Below are positions 12,405 through 21,365 of a stretch of 64,000 bases of DNA, piece after piece. The number at the start of each line of letters is the position of its first letter. The stretch's first letter is position 1. This stretch comes from Diogma glabrata (Eukaryota; Arthropoda; Insecta; Diptera; Cylindrotomidae): assembly GCA_963693315.1 (NCBI GenBank), contig OY856186.1, forward strand, positions 284,476,492 to 284,540,491, written 5' to 3'. The notes under the pieces are model-generated. The model was given only the letters and a program-made list of their open reading frames with translations. It ran no database searches and was not told where the DNA came from. Made by a program: the position numbers and the translations under genes.

Positions 12405-13176
12405 CGGGTTTTGCAGAGTGGCGTTCTTGCAAATTCTGGTCTGCAATATGGTCTGACATTACTATCGAGCAGGTTTTGATTAGGTGCATGCATAGTTAAG
12501 GAGGAGTAACACACGGCCGTGGGGTTTCGGAAAGTGTTTTGACTAATAAGCAAGCAAAGCAATGAAATAGAAGATTTTTGCAATGTGTCATTATTACATC
12601 AGAGCAGCACGTTGATGCAAGAGAGTCTCGCATAATGAGAGACGAGAGTGACATAAAAAAGTTATCTGATTTTTTAATCGATACAATCCGTTTCCCGAAT
12701 CATCCAATATCATGTCAATTTTTTCTGGAGTCAATTCTATCAACTGCCACAAAGCCTACAAAATCGGCAGAAAAAATTGGCAGAATCAATAGTTGGCAAG
12801 GACTTCGGCAGCGTATAATTCCAACGCAAAAACAAAGTTTTGTTGTTAAAAAGTATTGACTCTTCGATTAAAGTAAGTGATGAAAAGGTGACAATAAACC
12901 CTTTACTATTATTTCAAAGAATTTCTCTACAGATCAGTAATAAAAATGATATGAAGGATCACCTCAAACATGAACTTGCTCCGTACTCACTATCACTGTT
13001 TGCCGAAAACGGGTTTAACAAAGTGTCAAATCAGATTTGTATAAATTGTTTACGAGCGTTAATGAGTTGCCGGAGTACAATAATATAGTAGTGCATGTTG
13101 TCAATGGGGGTTTCCTATTACATGAAGTGGTGTGAAGCAAAAAACGATACAGTCGCAGTAATAAAAAAAAAGTACC
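12405..13176 (+). pseudogene. transposon-associated gene relic, right copy (5' half only)
   Basis: Inverted duplicate of the first half of the relic gene. It reads TIEQVLIRCMHS, then ITSEQHVDARESRIMRD, ELAPYSLSLFAENG and VHVVNGGFLLHEVV before ending at the TIR element boundary at 13,177. In-frame stops (after CMHS and within the AKQ.NRRFL segment) and frameshifts match those of the left copy, so the gene was already dead when it was duplicated. The PIN/XPG-like second half is absent. Confidence 0.6.
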
Positions 13177-13559
13177 TGTAACGTCCGCTATATTCACCTA
13201 AACAATAATAAAACCAATTCATCTTCTGTTTCTAATTCAATAAAAATTTATTTCAATACTTTCAGTTCATTTTTACATCAATAATAATTTTTTTTTTAAA
13301 TTTTTAAATAATTAACGGCCAGCTAAATTTCGAATATATTATAAAAATAAACGAACGTACCAATTTTATTTTCATTTCTAACGAACAGATGTCGTTACTA
13401 AATTTTTGCTGAATCTTGGTGTTGCACGATTTTCATTAGAAGATGTCAAAAAAATCACATTTTTTGTTTTTTATGAAGTCGATGTTTAAAAATTTGATAT
13501 ATAAAAAGATTCATTCCGGTTTTGGTTTTTCAAAAGATCACATCTAGTCAAAGTAAAAA
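13177..13559. mobile_element. solo TIR of the 1.5-kb element
   Basis: This is the single inverted-repeat end carried along with the right arm. It starts TGTAACGTCCGCTATATTC next to GGTA-containing gene sequence and is nearly identical to 4,971-5,357 and to the inverse of 6,115-6,497. The rest of the element is missing. Confidence 0.75.
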
Positions 13560-14110
13560 ATGAAAAAAATGAAAAACTAAAATTTTTCCATAAAAATTAA
13601 ATCCCATATTAAGACTATTAAAATACATGTTTCCTGAAATTTTCATGAAAATTCGACGATTTTTCCGCCCCTTATCATAAATTTAGTAAAAAAAAAAAGT
13701 CACGCGATTCGGTTTTTTGAGGTTAGGTTACACTTTTAAAGTATCTAACCCCCCTAGATGGATTTGAAATTTAATCACAAACATTTTCCATTTTTTTTTT
13801 TTATGATCATTAGAGCCCGAAATATTTCAAAAATAATGAAGCGACCTACTCAAAAAACACCAAAAAACCAGTTTTTGCCATTTTTGAGGCACTTCCGGAC
13901 CTCCAAATTTGCTAAATAATTACATGCCCACTAACTTTTATGTCCTTAACATAAACCAAAAAAAATTCAATTTTGCTCTTACATCAAATATATCACTTTT
14001 TTTTACTAATATGACTCCACTAAAAGTGTTTTTTGTCAAAGAAAAAAATTAAAAACCGGAAAATTAGTTTTTCGCCTTTTTTTCGAAAAGTTTTGAGGTT
14101 AGGGTAAAAA
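13560..14110 (+). repeat. partial unit U and outer fragment
   Basis: The segment 13,566-13,980 is a partial, diverged copy of unit U, containing GTATCTAACCCCCCTAGATG and ATGTCCTTAACATAAACC. The segment 14,020-14,105 is inverted relative to 3,290-3,370. These close the right edge of the inverted-repeat complex. Confidence 0.65.
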
Positions 14111-14534
14111 TAAAAGATATAAAAATTCTCTATTATTATAGCTCAATTCTCAACCGTGGTATATAATGTACTATTATTAATAAAAACTGTAAATCAAAAA
14201 TTGAACTATGCATTTATATCTGTTTAGAATACAATGAACTGTAACCTTCTAAAAATAATACTATGGTTATAGTAAATGATAAGATTACTTAAAACTTTTA
14301 GCGATATTTTGAACTTAAATAATTTCGTAATATGTTTAAAATATGATCTTGAACGAGATTCGAAAATTATCGCTATGCAATATTATGTAAATACCATTTT
14401 TAAATCATTAAAAGGGTTAAAATAGGGCACAAAATTATAAACGTTGATGAGTTTTTTTTATAAAATCTGGTAATTAGTAGAAAAGATGCACGGCTTTCTG
14501 CTGCTCACAGATGTTAAGAAGATGTATGGAGTAT
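14111..14534. other. intergenic, nothing recognised
   Basis: AT-rich sequence without a reading frame or repeat that I can identify. Confidence 0.5.
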
Positions 14535-15035
14535 TGAATATTGCTGTCAAGTTTCAGTCGCTCAATCTGTTTCCATCCTAACTTTTTGGACTCGGTCCAA
14601 AAGCGTGCTATACGAATTGTTGGTGATCAAAATTTAACATCAAATCTTGATTCTCTACAACATCGTCGCACTTTTGCTGATCTCGTTGTTTTTTAAAAAT
14701 ACAGTCACCAGCAGTGCTTGGATGAAATTGGAACCATATTCTTTTCCCCATTATACACGACAATCGGTTTGTGCAAACAGTCAATCTGTTGAGATAACTC
14801 ACTGTCATAGTGACAGAATGCAGAGAGATTTCTTTGTCCGTACATCGTAGTCGTACACATAGAATGCTTTACCCGTATCAAATATCAATAATCTCGGCGG
14901 TGTTTAATCCACAAAAGTTTATAAAAACTTTCATAAACACCTCAGAATGCATGTTGTTGTGCGGTCTTAAAAGATGTCTATGTGTTGTTGTGACACATAT
15001 TGTAATTCCTATAACATAACACTTTTGATTAAAAA
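14535..15035 (+). mobile_element. 5'-truncated non-LTR retrotransposon, 3' end (copy 1)
   Basis: The + strand encodes, across two frames, FLDSVQKRAIRIVGDQNLTS, LDSLQHRRTFADLVVF, then RMQRDFFVRTS and FNPQKFIKTF. This is the typical C-terminus of CR1/Jockey-type reverse transcriptase ORFs. It is followed by a 3' UTR with ATGTGTTGTTGTGACACA and a terminal A-rich tract from 15,030. It is 5'-truncated and carries stops and frameshifts. Related 3' ends lie at 17,050-17,400, 33,085-33,310, 43,684-43,728, 50,640-51,010, 54,755-54,970 and 58,508-58,632. Confidence 0.75.
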
Positions 15036-15059
15036 AAAAGAGAAAAAAAATAAAAAAAA

Positions 15060-15965
15060 AACAAAAAACAAAAATTAAATAAAAAGGGTTAAGAAACCCT
15101 GAAAATAAAATCTTTTAAAAAAAACAAAAAAAAAACAAAAGCGCACTGAAAAGGAAAAAATAAAATAAAAATATTCGAAAAAAATAATGCAAGAGAGTTT
15201 CGAATAGGAATAGCTGACTTAAAAGTAAAAAATAAAATAAAAATTCAGGAATGGTTGAGCCAAAAGATAACTCGGGCCGCATATTGATGCAAGACCTTAG
15301 TGGTCGCATAGGGGTCTTAAATAAAGTAAAGGTCACAACACATTTTGAACAAAAAAGATTTCGGCTCAGCCTCCGACACCAGCAATGGTGATAATTGTTC
15401 TGCGGGTGTGAAAACAAGGAACATCTGAGAGTTCTTTATTTAGAGAATATAAAATATGCATAACAACGATATAAAAATACACTCGTTTAAAATCTTTTTT
15501 GTTCAAAATGTGTTGTGACCTTTACTTTATTTATTATTTTTTTCGAATATTTTTATTTTATTTTTTCCTTTTCAGTGCGCTTTTGTTTTTTTTTTGTTTT
15601 TTTTTAAAGATTTTATTTTCAGGGTTTCTTAACCCTTTTTATTTAATTTTTTTTTTTGTTTTTTTTTTATTTTTTTTTAATTTTTTAATTTTTATTTTAT
15701 TTTTTCCTTTTCAGTGCGCTTTTTGTTTTTTTTTGTTGTTTTTTTAAAAGATTTTATTTTCAGGGTTTCTTAACCCTTTTTATTTAATTTTTTTTTGTTT
15801 TTTTTTGATCTTTTTTATAATTTTTTTATTTTATTTTATTTTCTCCTTTTCAGTGCGCTTTTTGTGTTTTTTGTTGTTTTTTTTTTTAAAGATTTTATTT
15901 TCAGGGTTTCTTAACCCTTTTTATTTAATTTTTGTTTTATTTTGTTTTTTGTTTTTTTTTTAATT
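15060..15965. repeat. T-rich inverted and tandem repeats
   Basis: A block with CAGTGCGCTTTTGTTTTT and CAGGGTTTCTTAACCC is present once inverted at 15,075-15,190 and then in tandem on the + strand at about 15,540-15,650, 15,680-15,785 and 15,835-15,930, with a period of roughly 140-150 bp. A second inverted pair, AAGTAAAGGTCACAACACA at about 15,323 and its complement at 15,505-15,530, lies inside. The apparent FFFLLF-rich peptides are translations of T runs. Confidence 0.7.
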
Positions 15966-15996
15966 TTTTTTTTCAGTTAACACAACAAAAAATGTT

Positions 15997-16733
15997 AAAT
16001 GGATGCTCCCTTAGTGTCATATTTGACATTTGAAAGGTTTTTGCACTATACAATATGGCCGCCGGTCCAAAATGGCGGCAATTATAGTGTAAGAACCTTT
16101 CTTGGTCTGAGACCTTTCCAACGATATATCATATGTGGTTTCTGCGGTGGAAAATTAATGTCATATTTGACATTTAAAAGATTTTTGCAAAATTCAATAT
16201 GGCGGCCAGTCCAAAATGGCGGCGATTATAGTCTAAGAACCTTGTTTGGCCCGAGACCTTTCCAACGGTATATCATATGTAGGGTCTGCGGTGGAAAATT
16301 AATGTCATATTTGACATTTAGAAGAACTTTGCAAAACTCAATATGGCGGCCAGTACAAAATGGCGGCAACTATAATCTAAGAACCTTCCTTGGCCCAAAA
16401 CCTTTACAACGATATATCATATGTACGGGGTCTGCGGTGGAAAATTAATGTCATATTTGACATTTAAAAGATTTTTGCAAAATTCAATATGGCGGCCGGT
16501 CCAAAATGGCGGCGATTATAGTCTAAGAACCTTCCTTGGTCCAAGACCTTTCCAACGATACATCATATGTAGGGTCTGCGATGGAAAATTAATGTCATAT
16601 TTGACATTTGAAGGGTTTTTGCAAAATTCAATATGGCGGCTGGTCCAAAATGGCGGCGATTATAGTGTAAGAACCTTCCTTGGTCCAAGACCTTTCCAAC
16701 GATGTATCATATGAGGGGTCTGCGATGGATCAT
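15997..16733 (+). repeat. 144-bp satellite, five units
   Basis: Units start at TGTCATATTTGACATTT at 16,015, 16,159, 16,303, 16,449 and 16,593, which gives periods of 144, 144, 146 and 144 bp, and end in a partial unit. Four units have two sites ATATGGCGGC and AAAATGGCGGC about 15 bp apart; in the first unit the first site is altered to ATATGGCCGCC. These match the published YY1/Pho-type consensus (core ATGGC). Because 144 is divisible by 3 the array stays open as a 48-residue repeat until the 2-bp insertion in unit 3-4; I read this as a by-product, not a gene. Confidence 0.85.
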
Positions 16734-17049
16734 ATGGGCTATACGCGAGGACAAAAAAGCGTTACAAACCCATATATATATATACATATATCTGGAAGGA
16801 CTGAATAGAAATAAAAGATTTTAAAAAGAGTGATATGCGAAAAAATGTTTTTCAACCTGTGGCTTTATAACGGATTGATGCCTCTTCTTTATAACATTAA
16901 TTTATTGAAAGATATTAAGTCATTGATTGCCTTGTTAAAGCTTTTAATGAAAGTTTCATAGCTTCTAAATTTCTTAATATTTTTTATATTAGTTTAGTTA
17001 GTTTTAGCAGTAAAATTTTAAATTTTCTTTTTTAACACAAAGTGTTAAA
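16734..17049. other. spacer
   Basis: AT-rich spacer with a short TATATATATACATATAT tract near 16,775. Nothing else is recognised. Confidence 0.5.
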
Positions 17050-17400
17050 AACAACGCATAGCTTTTAAGGCCTATATCCCACACCAACATGTGTCTTGAG
17101 GTGTTGATTTACACATTTTTAAACCATTGTAGAAATTGAAGCCACTCGAGAATCGAGACAAATCATTCCATTTATACGCAATTCGGACAAAGAAATCCCT
17201 CTTGTATTCTGTAACCAGTGAGAGATCTCGAGAGTTTGGCTGTTTGCATAAATCGATTGACGAGAAAAATGAGAAAAGAGACATGATCGATTTCATCCGA
17301 GCTCTGACGATATTTATCTTTTACTTGGTCAAAATCCGATAAAGTTTGAAAATTTGAGAAAATAGGAGTAGTGTGTCGTTTCTTAGACATTTAAAAAGTG
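17050..17400 (-). mobile_element. non-LTR retrotransposon 3' end (copy 2)
   Basis: The minus strand encodes SSIDLCKQPNSRDLSLVTEY, then KRDFFVRIAYKWNDLS and a stop after CWCGI. This aligns by eye with the RDFFVRT..KWN C-terminal segment of copy 1. It is 5'-truncated and has a shifted frame near its upstream end. Confidence 0.7.
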
Positions 17401-17871
17401 GGTAACTCTTCAAAACACTTAAAGTTCACAGGCAAACTTTATATTTTTATAACATAATGTTGATCACTTGTTATACTTTACCTTTAATAGTTAATTAATA
17501 CGAAAAAGATAGATAATACATGACTGCAGTTACCAGAGTAAAGAACAAAGAAAAAAGCAGCAATTTTTTTGCCTAATTATCTCTGTGGAGTGATTGTTTT
17601 TACCTAATTGAGTAAAATATGTGAGAAGCGTGGTAATAAAAATTGTATTACAAAACTAATTGTTTTGAATGCAAAGTTTTATTATGTAGCTACTTGTATA
17701 GTTTTTTTCAAGTCATAGTGAATGTGGGCGTAAACGCTCTACAAATTATTATTGCCTAAAAGTTCAAGACACAAAAAAAGATAAAAGAAAAACTAAACGA
17801 AAAAACAAAAAATAAAAATCAAAAACTTTAAGTTATTGAAGTTTCAAATAAACAGTTCCTCAGCAGAACTT
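17401..17871. other. intergenic, nothing recognised
   Basis: AT-rich, without a clear repeat or coding signal. Confidence 0.5.
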
Positions 17872-18165
17872 CACCATTTTATTCAATTTGATCCAAAATC
17901 TATTCATTTCGTGGGTGTACAAATTTACGTTTGATAAAAACTCGTTTTCTAACTCTATCTTTGCTATTGGCATAATACGATAGTATTGCATAGTTAAACC
18001 ATGAGCAACAGTCCCATAATTCCAGCTACCAAATCTTACGCCATAATAGATGCAACTTTCACACGATAGTTTCGTGACGCTCAATCAAAAACTTATATTT
18101 CCTACTTTTATATCAAAACCATTAGTAAATGATGTACCGATAAGGTTACTAAATTCAAACATAAG
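17872..18165 (-). pseudogene. unrecognised reading frame with one internal stop
   Basis: One minus-strand frame stays open from about 18,165 to a stop at 17,872 apart from a single TGA at about 18,079. It encodes FEFSNLIGTSFTNGFDIKVG upstream and CESCIYYGVRFGSWNYG and RFWIKLNKMVKFC downstream. The composition (Cys, Trp, Tyr, Gly rich) is unlike translated AT-rich junk. I do not recognise the family. The FGSWNY piece recalls the Cys-loop receptor motif FGSWTY, but the rest does not fit. It could be an exon of a decayed gene. Confidence 0.3.
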
Positions 18166-18520
18166 AGTGCGGTTATAGCTATTTATGTATTAAGGGAGTA
18201 ACGTAGGAATTTTAGCTTAAGAATTAAGCTCGTCACGTATTAGCCGAGGGCAACAAACACTCGAAAGCAAAAGATCCTTTTTGTACGTGTAAAATGCAAT
18301 TTTACGATTAAAAAATTGGATGTAAAGCAGGCTATTTCAATTGAAATAACAATGCGTAAAATTACTTTTTTACGCCCTATAAAGCGAAAATATTTCAGAA
18401 AACACACTCAAAAGTAAAAAAAATACAATATGCCTATTTCCAAAAAATCATGCATATATTTACAGATATATGTTTTGTGAAATTTTATTTTGAGAAATTG
18501 CTAAAGAAATTTAGAAAAAA
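18166..18520. repeat. diverged dispersed repeats
   Basis: Contains diverged copies of the 7,465-7,990 repeats: TATTTATGTATTAAGGG at about 18,181, TTTTTGTACGTGTAAAATGC at about 18,280 and TTCAATTGAAATAACAATGC at about 18,335. Confidence 0.5.
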
Positions 18521-18529
18521 AAATAAAAA

Positions 18530-19050
18530 TGAAGTGCGTAATCTTTACACGCTGTTGAAGTAAAACTTCTTTGGCCACTGCAGCAGGTATTACTAAAAAT
18601 ATTAAATATAAAATAAAATAGATATGTCATATTGAAATTTAGAGTTTCTTCCTAATATTCTTGATAATATAATTTACAACAATGTGTAATAAAAAGCCAT
18701 ATTTACATGTTTTACAAAGTCTTACAAATTAAATTTCACGATGAATACATATCCACTTAATTTAACAAAAAGATTTGGTACAAAAATTGAGGCAGTTTTT
18801 CAATAAATTTAGCAAATTTGTCATAAACCTCTAACTTCATATTTCAATTAAATGATAATAATTGAATTGACTTTGTAATACATTTTTTAAATATTGCTTG
18901 TTATTACACATGCTGTAAATTATATTATCAAGCAATGCAACTCTAAATTACAATATGACATATTTGTTTTATATTTAATCTTTTTATTAATACCTGTCAC
19001 AGTAGCCAAAGAAATTTATTTCACCCACGTGCAAAGATTACACGCTCTCA
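18530..19050. mobile_element. ~520-bp MITE with ~160-bp inverted repeats
   Basis: The left arm, from about 18,533 (GTGCGTAATCTTTACACG) to 18,690 (TTACAACAATGTGTAATAA), is repeated inverted at about 18,893-19,048 (TTATTACACATGCTGTAA to GTGCAAAGATTACACG). The centre is non-coding. The exact ends and the target duplication are unclear. Confidence 0.7.
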
Positions 19051-19605
19051 TATTTCTATTTAACAAAACAAATTGAATCAGCAGAAATATTTTTATTTAA
19101 AAATAAACTTTTGAAAAAACGGCATATTTTTAGTCATAGAGTGTTGTATACGACCACCTCGAAACCTATAGCAATATAATACAACTCAAACTATCCAAAC
19201 AGATTAAGACGTTTTGACGAAATCGCCTAAAATACATAAAAAAACGGGTTTTTCCTATTTGCTGAAAAACGGTATTTTACACACCATAGAAAACTATGGG
19301 GCCCACTCGGAATCAATCCAAATAGAATACAATTTAAATCATCCAAATAAAAACTAAAACAATTCAAAATATATATATTAAAAAAATTAATTATTAGATG
19401 TCAATTATCTTGTGAAACTTACTAACCCTCGGGCCAGAGGCCCTCGGGTAGTAAACGTTTCCCGCGGGAATTAACATCCTTATAATTTCCTTGATACATA
19501 AATAACTATTTTGATCCAAGCAGGTTTTTGTTATTTGTTATTTTTATCTAAATTTCTACAGAAAATTATTTAATTAGTCATTGCTTATTGGCCATTTTGA
19601 TTAGC
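19051..19605. other. intergenic, nothing recognised
   Basis: No reading frame or repeat structure identified. There is a small GC-richer patch, CCCTCGGGCCAGAGGCCCTCGG-like, at about 19,425-19,450. Confidence 0.5.
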
Positions 19606-19608
19606 TAT

Positions 19609-19935
19609 TGGCCCTTTCCACACTTGTATGCAGTACAACGCATCACTCCTTCGTTTCTTACCTCTTTGCCTAAAAATTAACTATAAACTAAATTGGCGTT
19701 ATTTAAATTTGAATTTAGTTTATAGGGCAAAGAGGTAAAAAACGTAGAAGAGATGGGTTGCACTGCATACCAGAGTGGAAAGGGCAATTTGATTGGCTTT
19801 TTTCGTTTCTTATCTCTTTTTCCTATAAACTAATTTCAAATATGGCAACTCCAATTTAGTTTATATGTAATTTTTACGGAAAGAGGTAAGAAATAAAAAT
19901 GATGCGTTACACTGCATTCCAGTGAGGAAAGTGAC
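19609..19935. mobile_element. two tandem foldback MITEs
   Basis: The first, about 19,609-19,788, begins GCCCTTTCCACACTTGTATG and ends with its near complement CATACCAGAGTGGAAAGGGC; its arms include TTCTTACCTCTTTGCC and GGCAAAGAGGTAA. A second, more diverged unit (about 19,800-19,935) has TTCTTATCTCTTTTTCC and GGAAAGAGGTAAGAAA, ending CATTCCAGTGAGGAAAG. Confidence 0.7.
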
Positions 19936-20590
19936 ATTGAGAAACCAAAAAATGGTTGGAATGAAATTTCTGAAAAAAAATTTTACAAAACATAAATCTG
20001 TATATATGTATGTTTTCTTTGAAAATATGGTTATTATCGTTTTTCATTTTAAGTGTAGTATATTGTCAAAAATACTTACACTTTAGGTGGTACAGTAGTA
20101 ATTTTACACATTGTTATTTCAATTGAAAAAATAGCCTGCTTTACACCCGATTTTTGAATCGTAAAATTGCATTTTACGGTATACTCGTACAACAATATCA
20201 TTGTAAAATAGTTTAAAATTAATTATCATATTTTGCTTGCTTTTATGATTGCGTAAAAAAGAGAGCATCTTGAATGACTTCAATTCACAAACATTTAAGA
20301 ACGGCATCCCGTCCCCAAAACGCATGTTTGTTTAAAAGATTTATATATTTTTTTGTGACATAATATATTTAATTTCAATTATACAACACTTTTTATAAAA
20401 AAAGTAAACATTTTTTTCTATGATAACAAATGAAAAGTCTATTCCACTAGTGTAAAAAGAATAACAAATTGTAGTTGCTATGGTTTTTCATATAATTTTA
20501 CAAAGTATTTTAAACAACGCAACCATGAAAAATGAATTTTGAATGTTTTGTTGTCGATTTCTAGCTTTATAATTTATAGTAAATATCGAT
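19936..20590. other. intergenic with one dispersed repeat
   Basis: Positions 20,107-20,195 repeat the 80-bp element seen at 12,127-12,208, including TTTTTGAATCG and TTTTACGGT(A/T)TACTCGTACAA. Nothing else is recognised. Confidence 0.5.
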
Positions 20591-20617
20591 TATATATTAC
20601 TATCATAGAAAAAATTG

Positions 20618-20742
20618 CATTTCCTACGCGAGATGAAAACGTTTTTCGTTCGTGAACATGTCTCACTCGACGCCAGCGCGTCTCGTGAACAAATGTTTAC
20701 TCACGAAAAAAACAATGTTTTCATCTCTTGTAGGAAAATATA
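20618..20742. mobile_element. ~125-bp foldback hairpin
   Basis: Arms TTTCCTACGCGAGATGAAAA and TTTTCATCTCTTGTAGGAAA enclose a second inverted pair around GTTCGTGAACA and CTCGTGAAC. It is compact and non-coding, and resembles a MITE. Confidence 0.5.
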
Positions 20743-21365
20743 CTATTTTAGTAAACGTACAACACAGAAAATTTGTTGAAAAAACTACAAAAGTTTTTCT
20801 TCAAATCAAAAAATAATTTGTAGCTAAAATATATAATTAGATTAGTTTTTTGAGTGTATATTCTTATTTCAAATCACTTTCGCCGCTTGTAATGGCACAT
20901 CAATGTTTGTTGTCGTTCGACCAATATTGTAGAACAGTTTCAAAAACATTGAATATGGATTCTCGAATGCAAAGTAAATAAAAAAAACTCTAACAACCAG
21001 TAGCCTAACTGACTAAAGACGACGTACAATTAAAATCTCAATCAATATCTTAAGTAATAATAAATAACACAAATGAGCAAAAAAATATTTATTTATAATA
21101 AACGTTAATATGCCAGTTTGACATGCATAACCTAAACATTATCATTAAAGCTATTAAAAAAATAAGCAAAATTATTAATAAGTTACAATAATATTAGTAA
21201 TCTGTGAATGGAATATTATTCTTATTACATAAAATTTATAACACTATCAAGCCGATCCTTGATTTGTCTACTTAATTTGATTGTCATTAGTTGGAATTTT
21301 CTCATTCACTTGGCCACAACATAAGTGTTCACATCACAATCTTGTAACAGATTAATTGTAAAAAT
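20743..21365. other. upstream region of P450 gene A
   Basis: AT-rich, with no unmistakable TATA box or initiator. Nothing further is recognised. Confidence 0.4.

Larger units (their letters stand above)
10418..13559 (-). repeat. right arm of the 7.4-kb palindrome
   Basis: Reverse complement of 6,115-9,568 with very few substitutions and one ~298-bp deletion near 11,183, where ATACATGTTT joins directly to CACTTTTATGTCC. Its outer end stops inside the TIR of the 1.5-kb element at 13,559 and joins a partial copy of unit U without any gene sequence between. Confidence 0.9.

Noticed and set aside
15999..16714. Open frame of 149 and 97 codons made of a 48-residue repeat
   Set aside because: It arises because the 144-bp satellite period is divisible by three; a 2-bp change in one unit breaks it and no start, splice or protein motif supports it.
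17860..18084. Cys-loop receptor exon, because of FGSWNY
   Set aside because: Only this six-residue piece fits; the expected disulphide loop and membrane segments are not encoded nearby.
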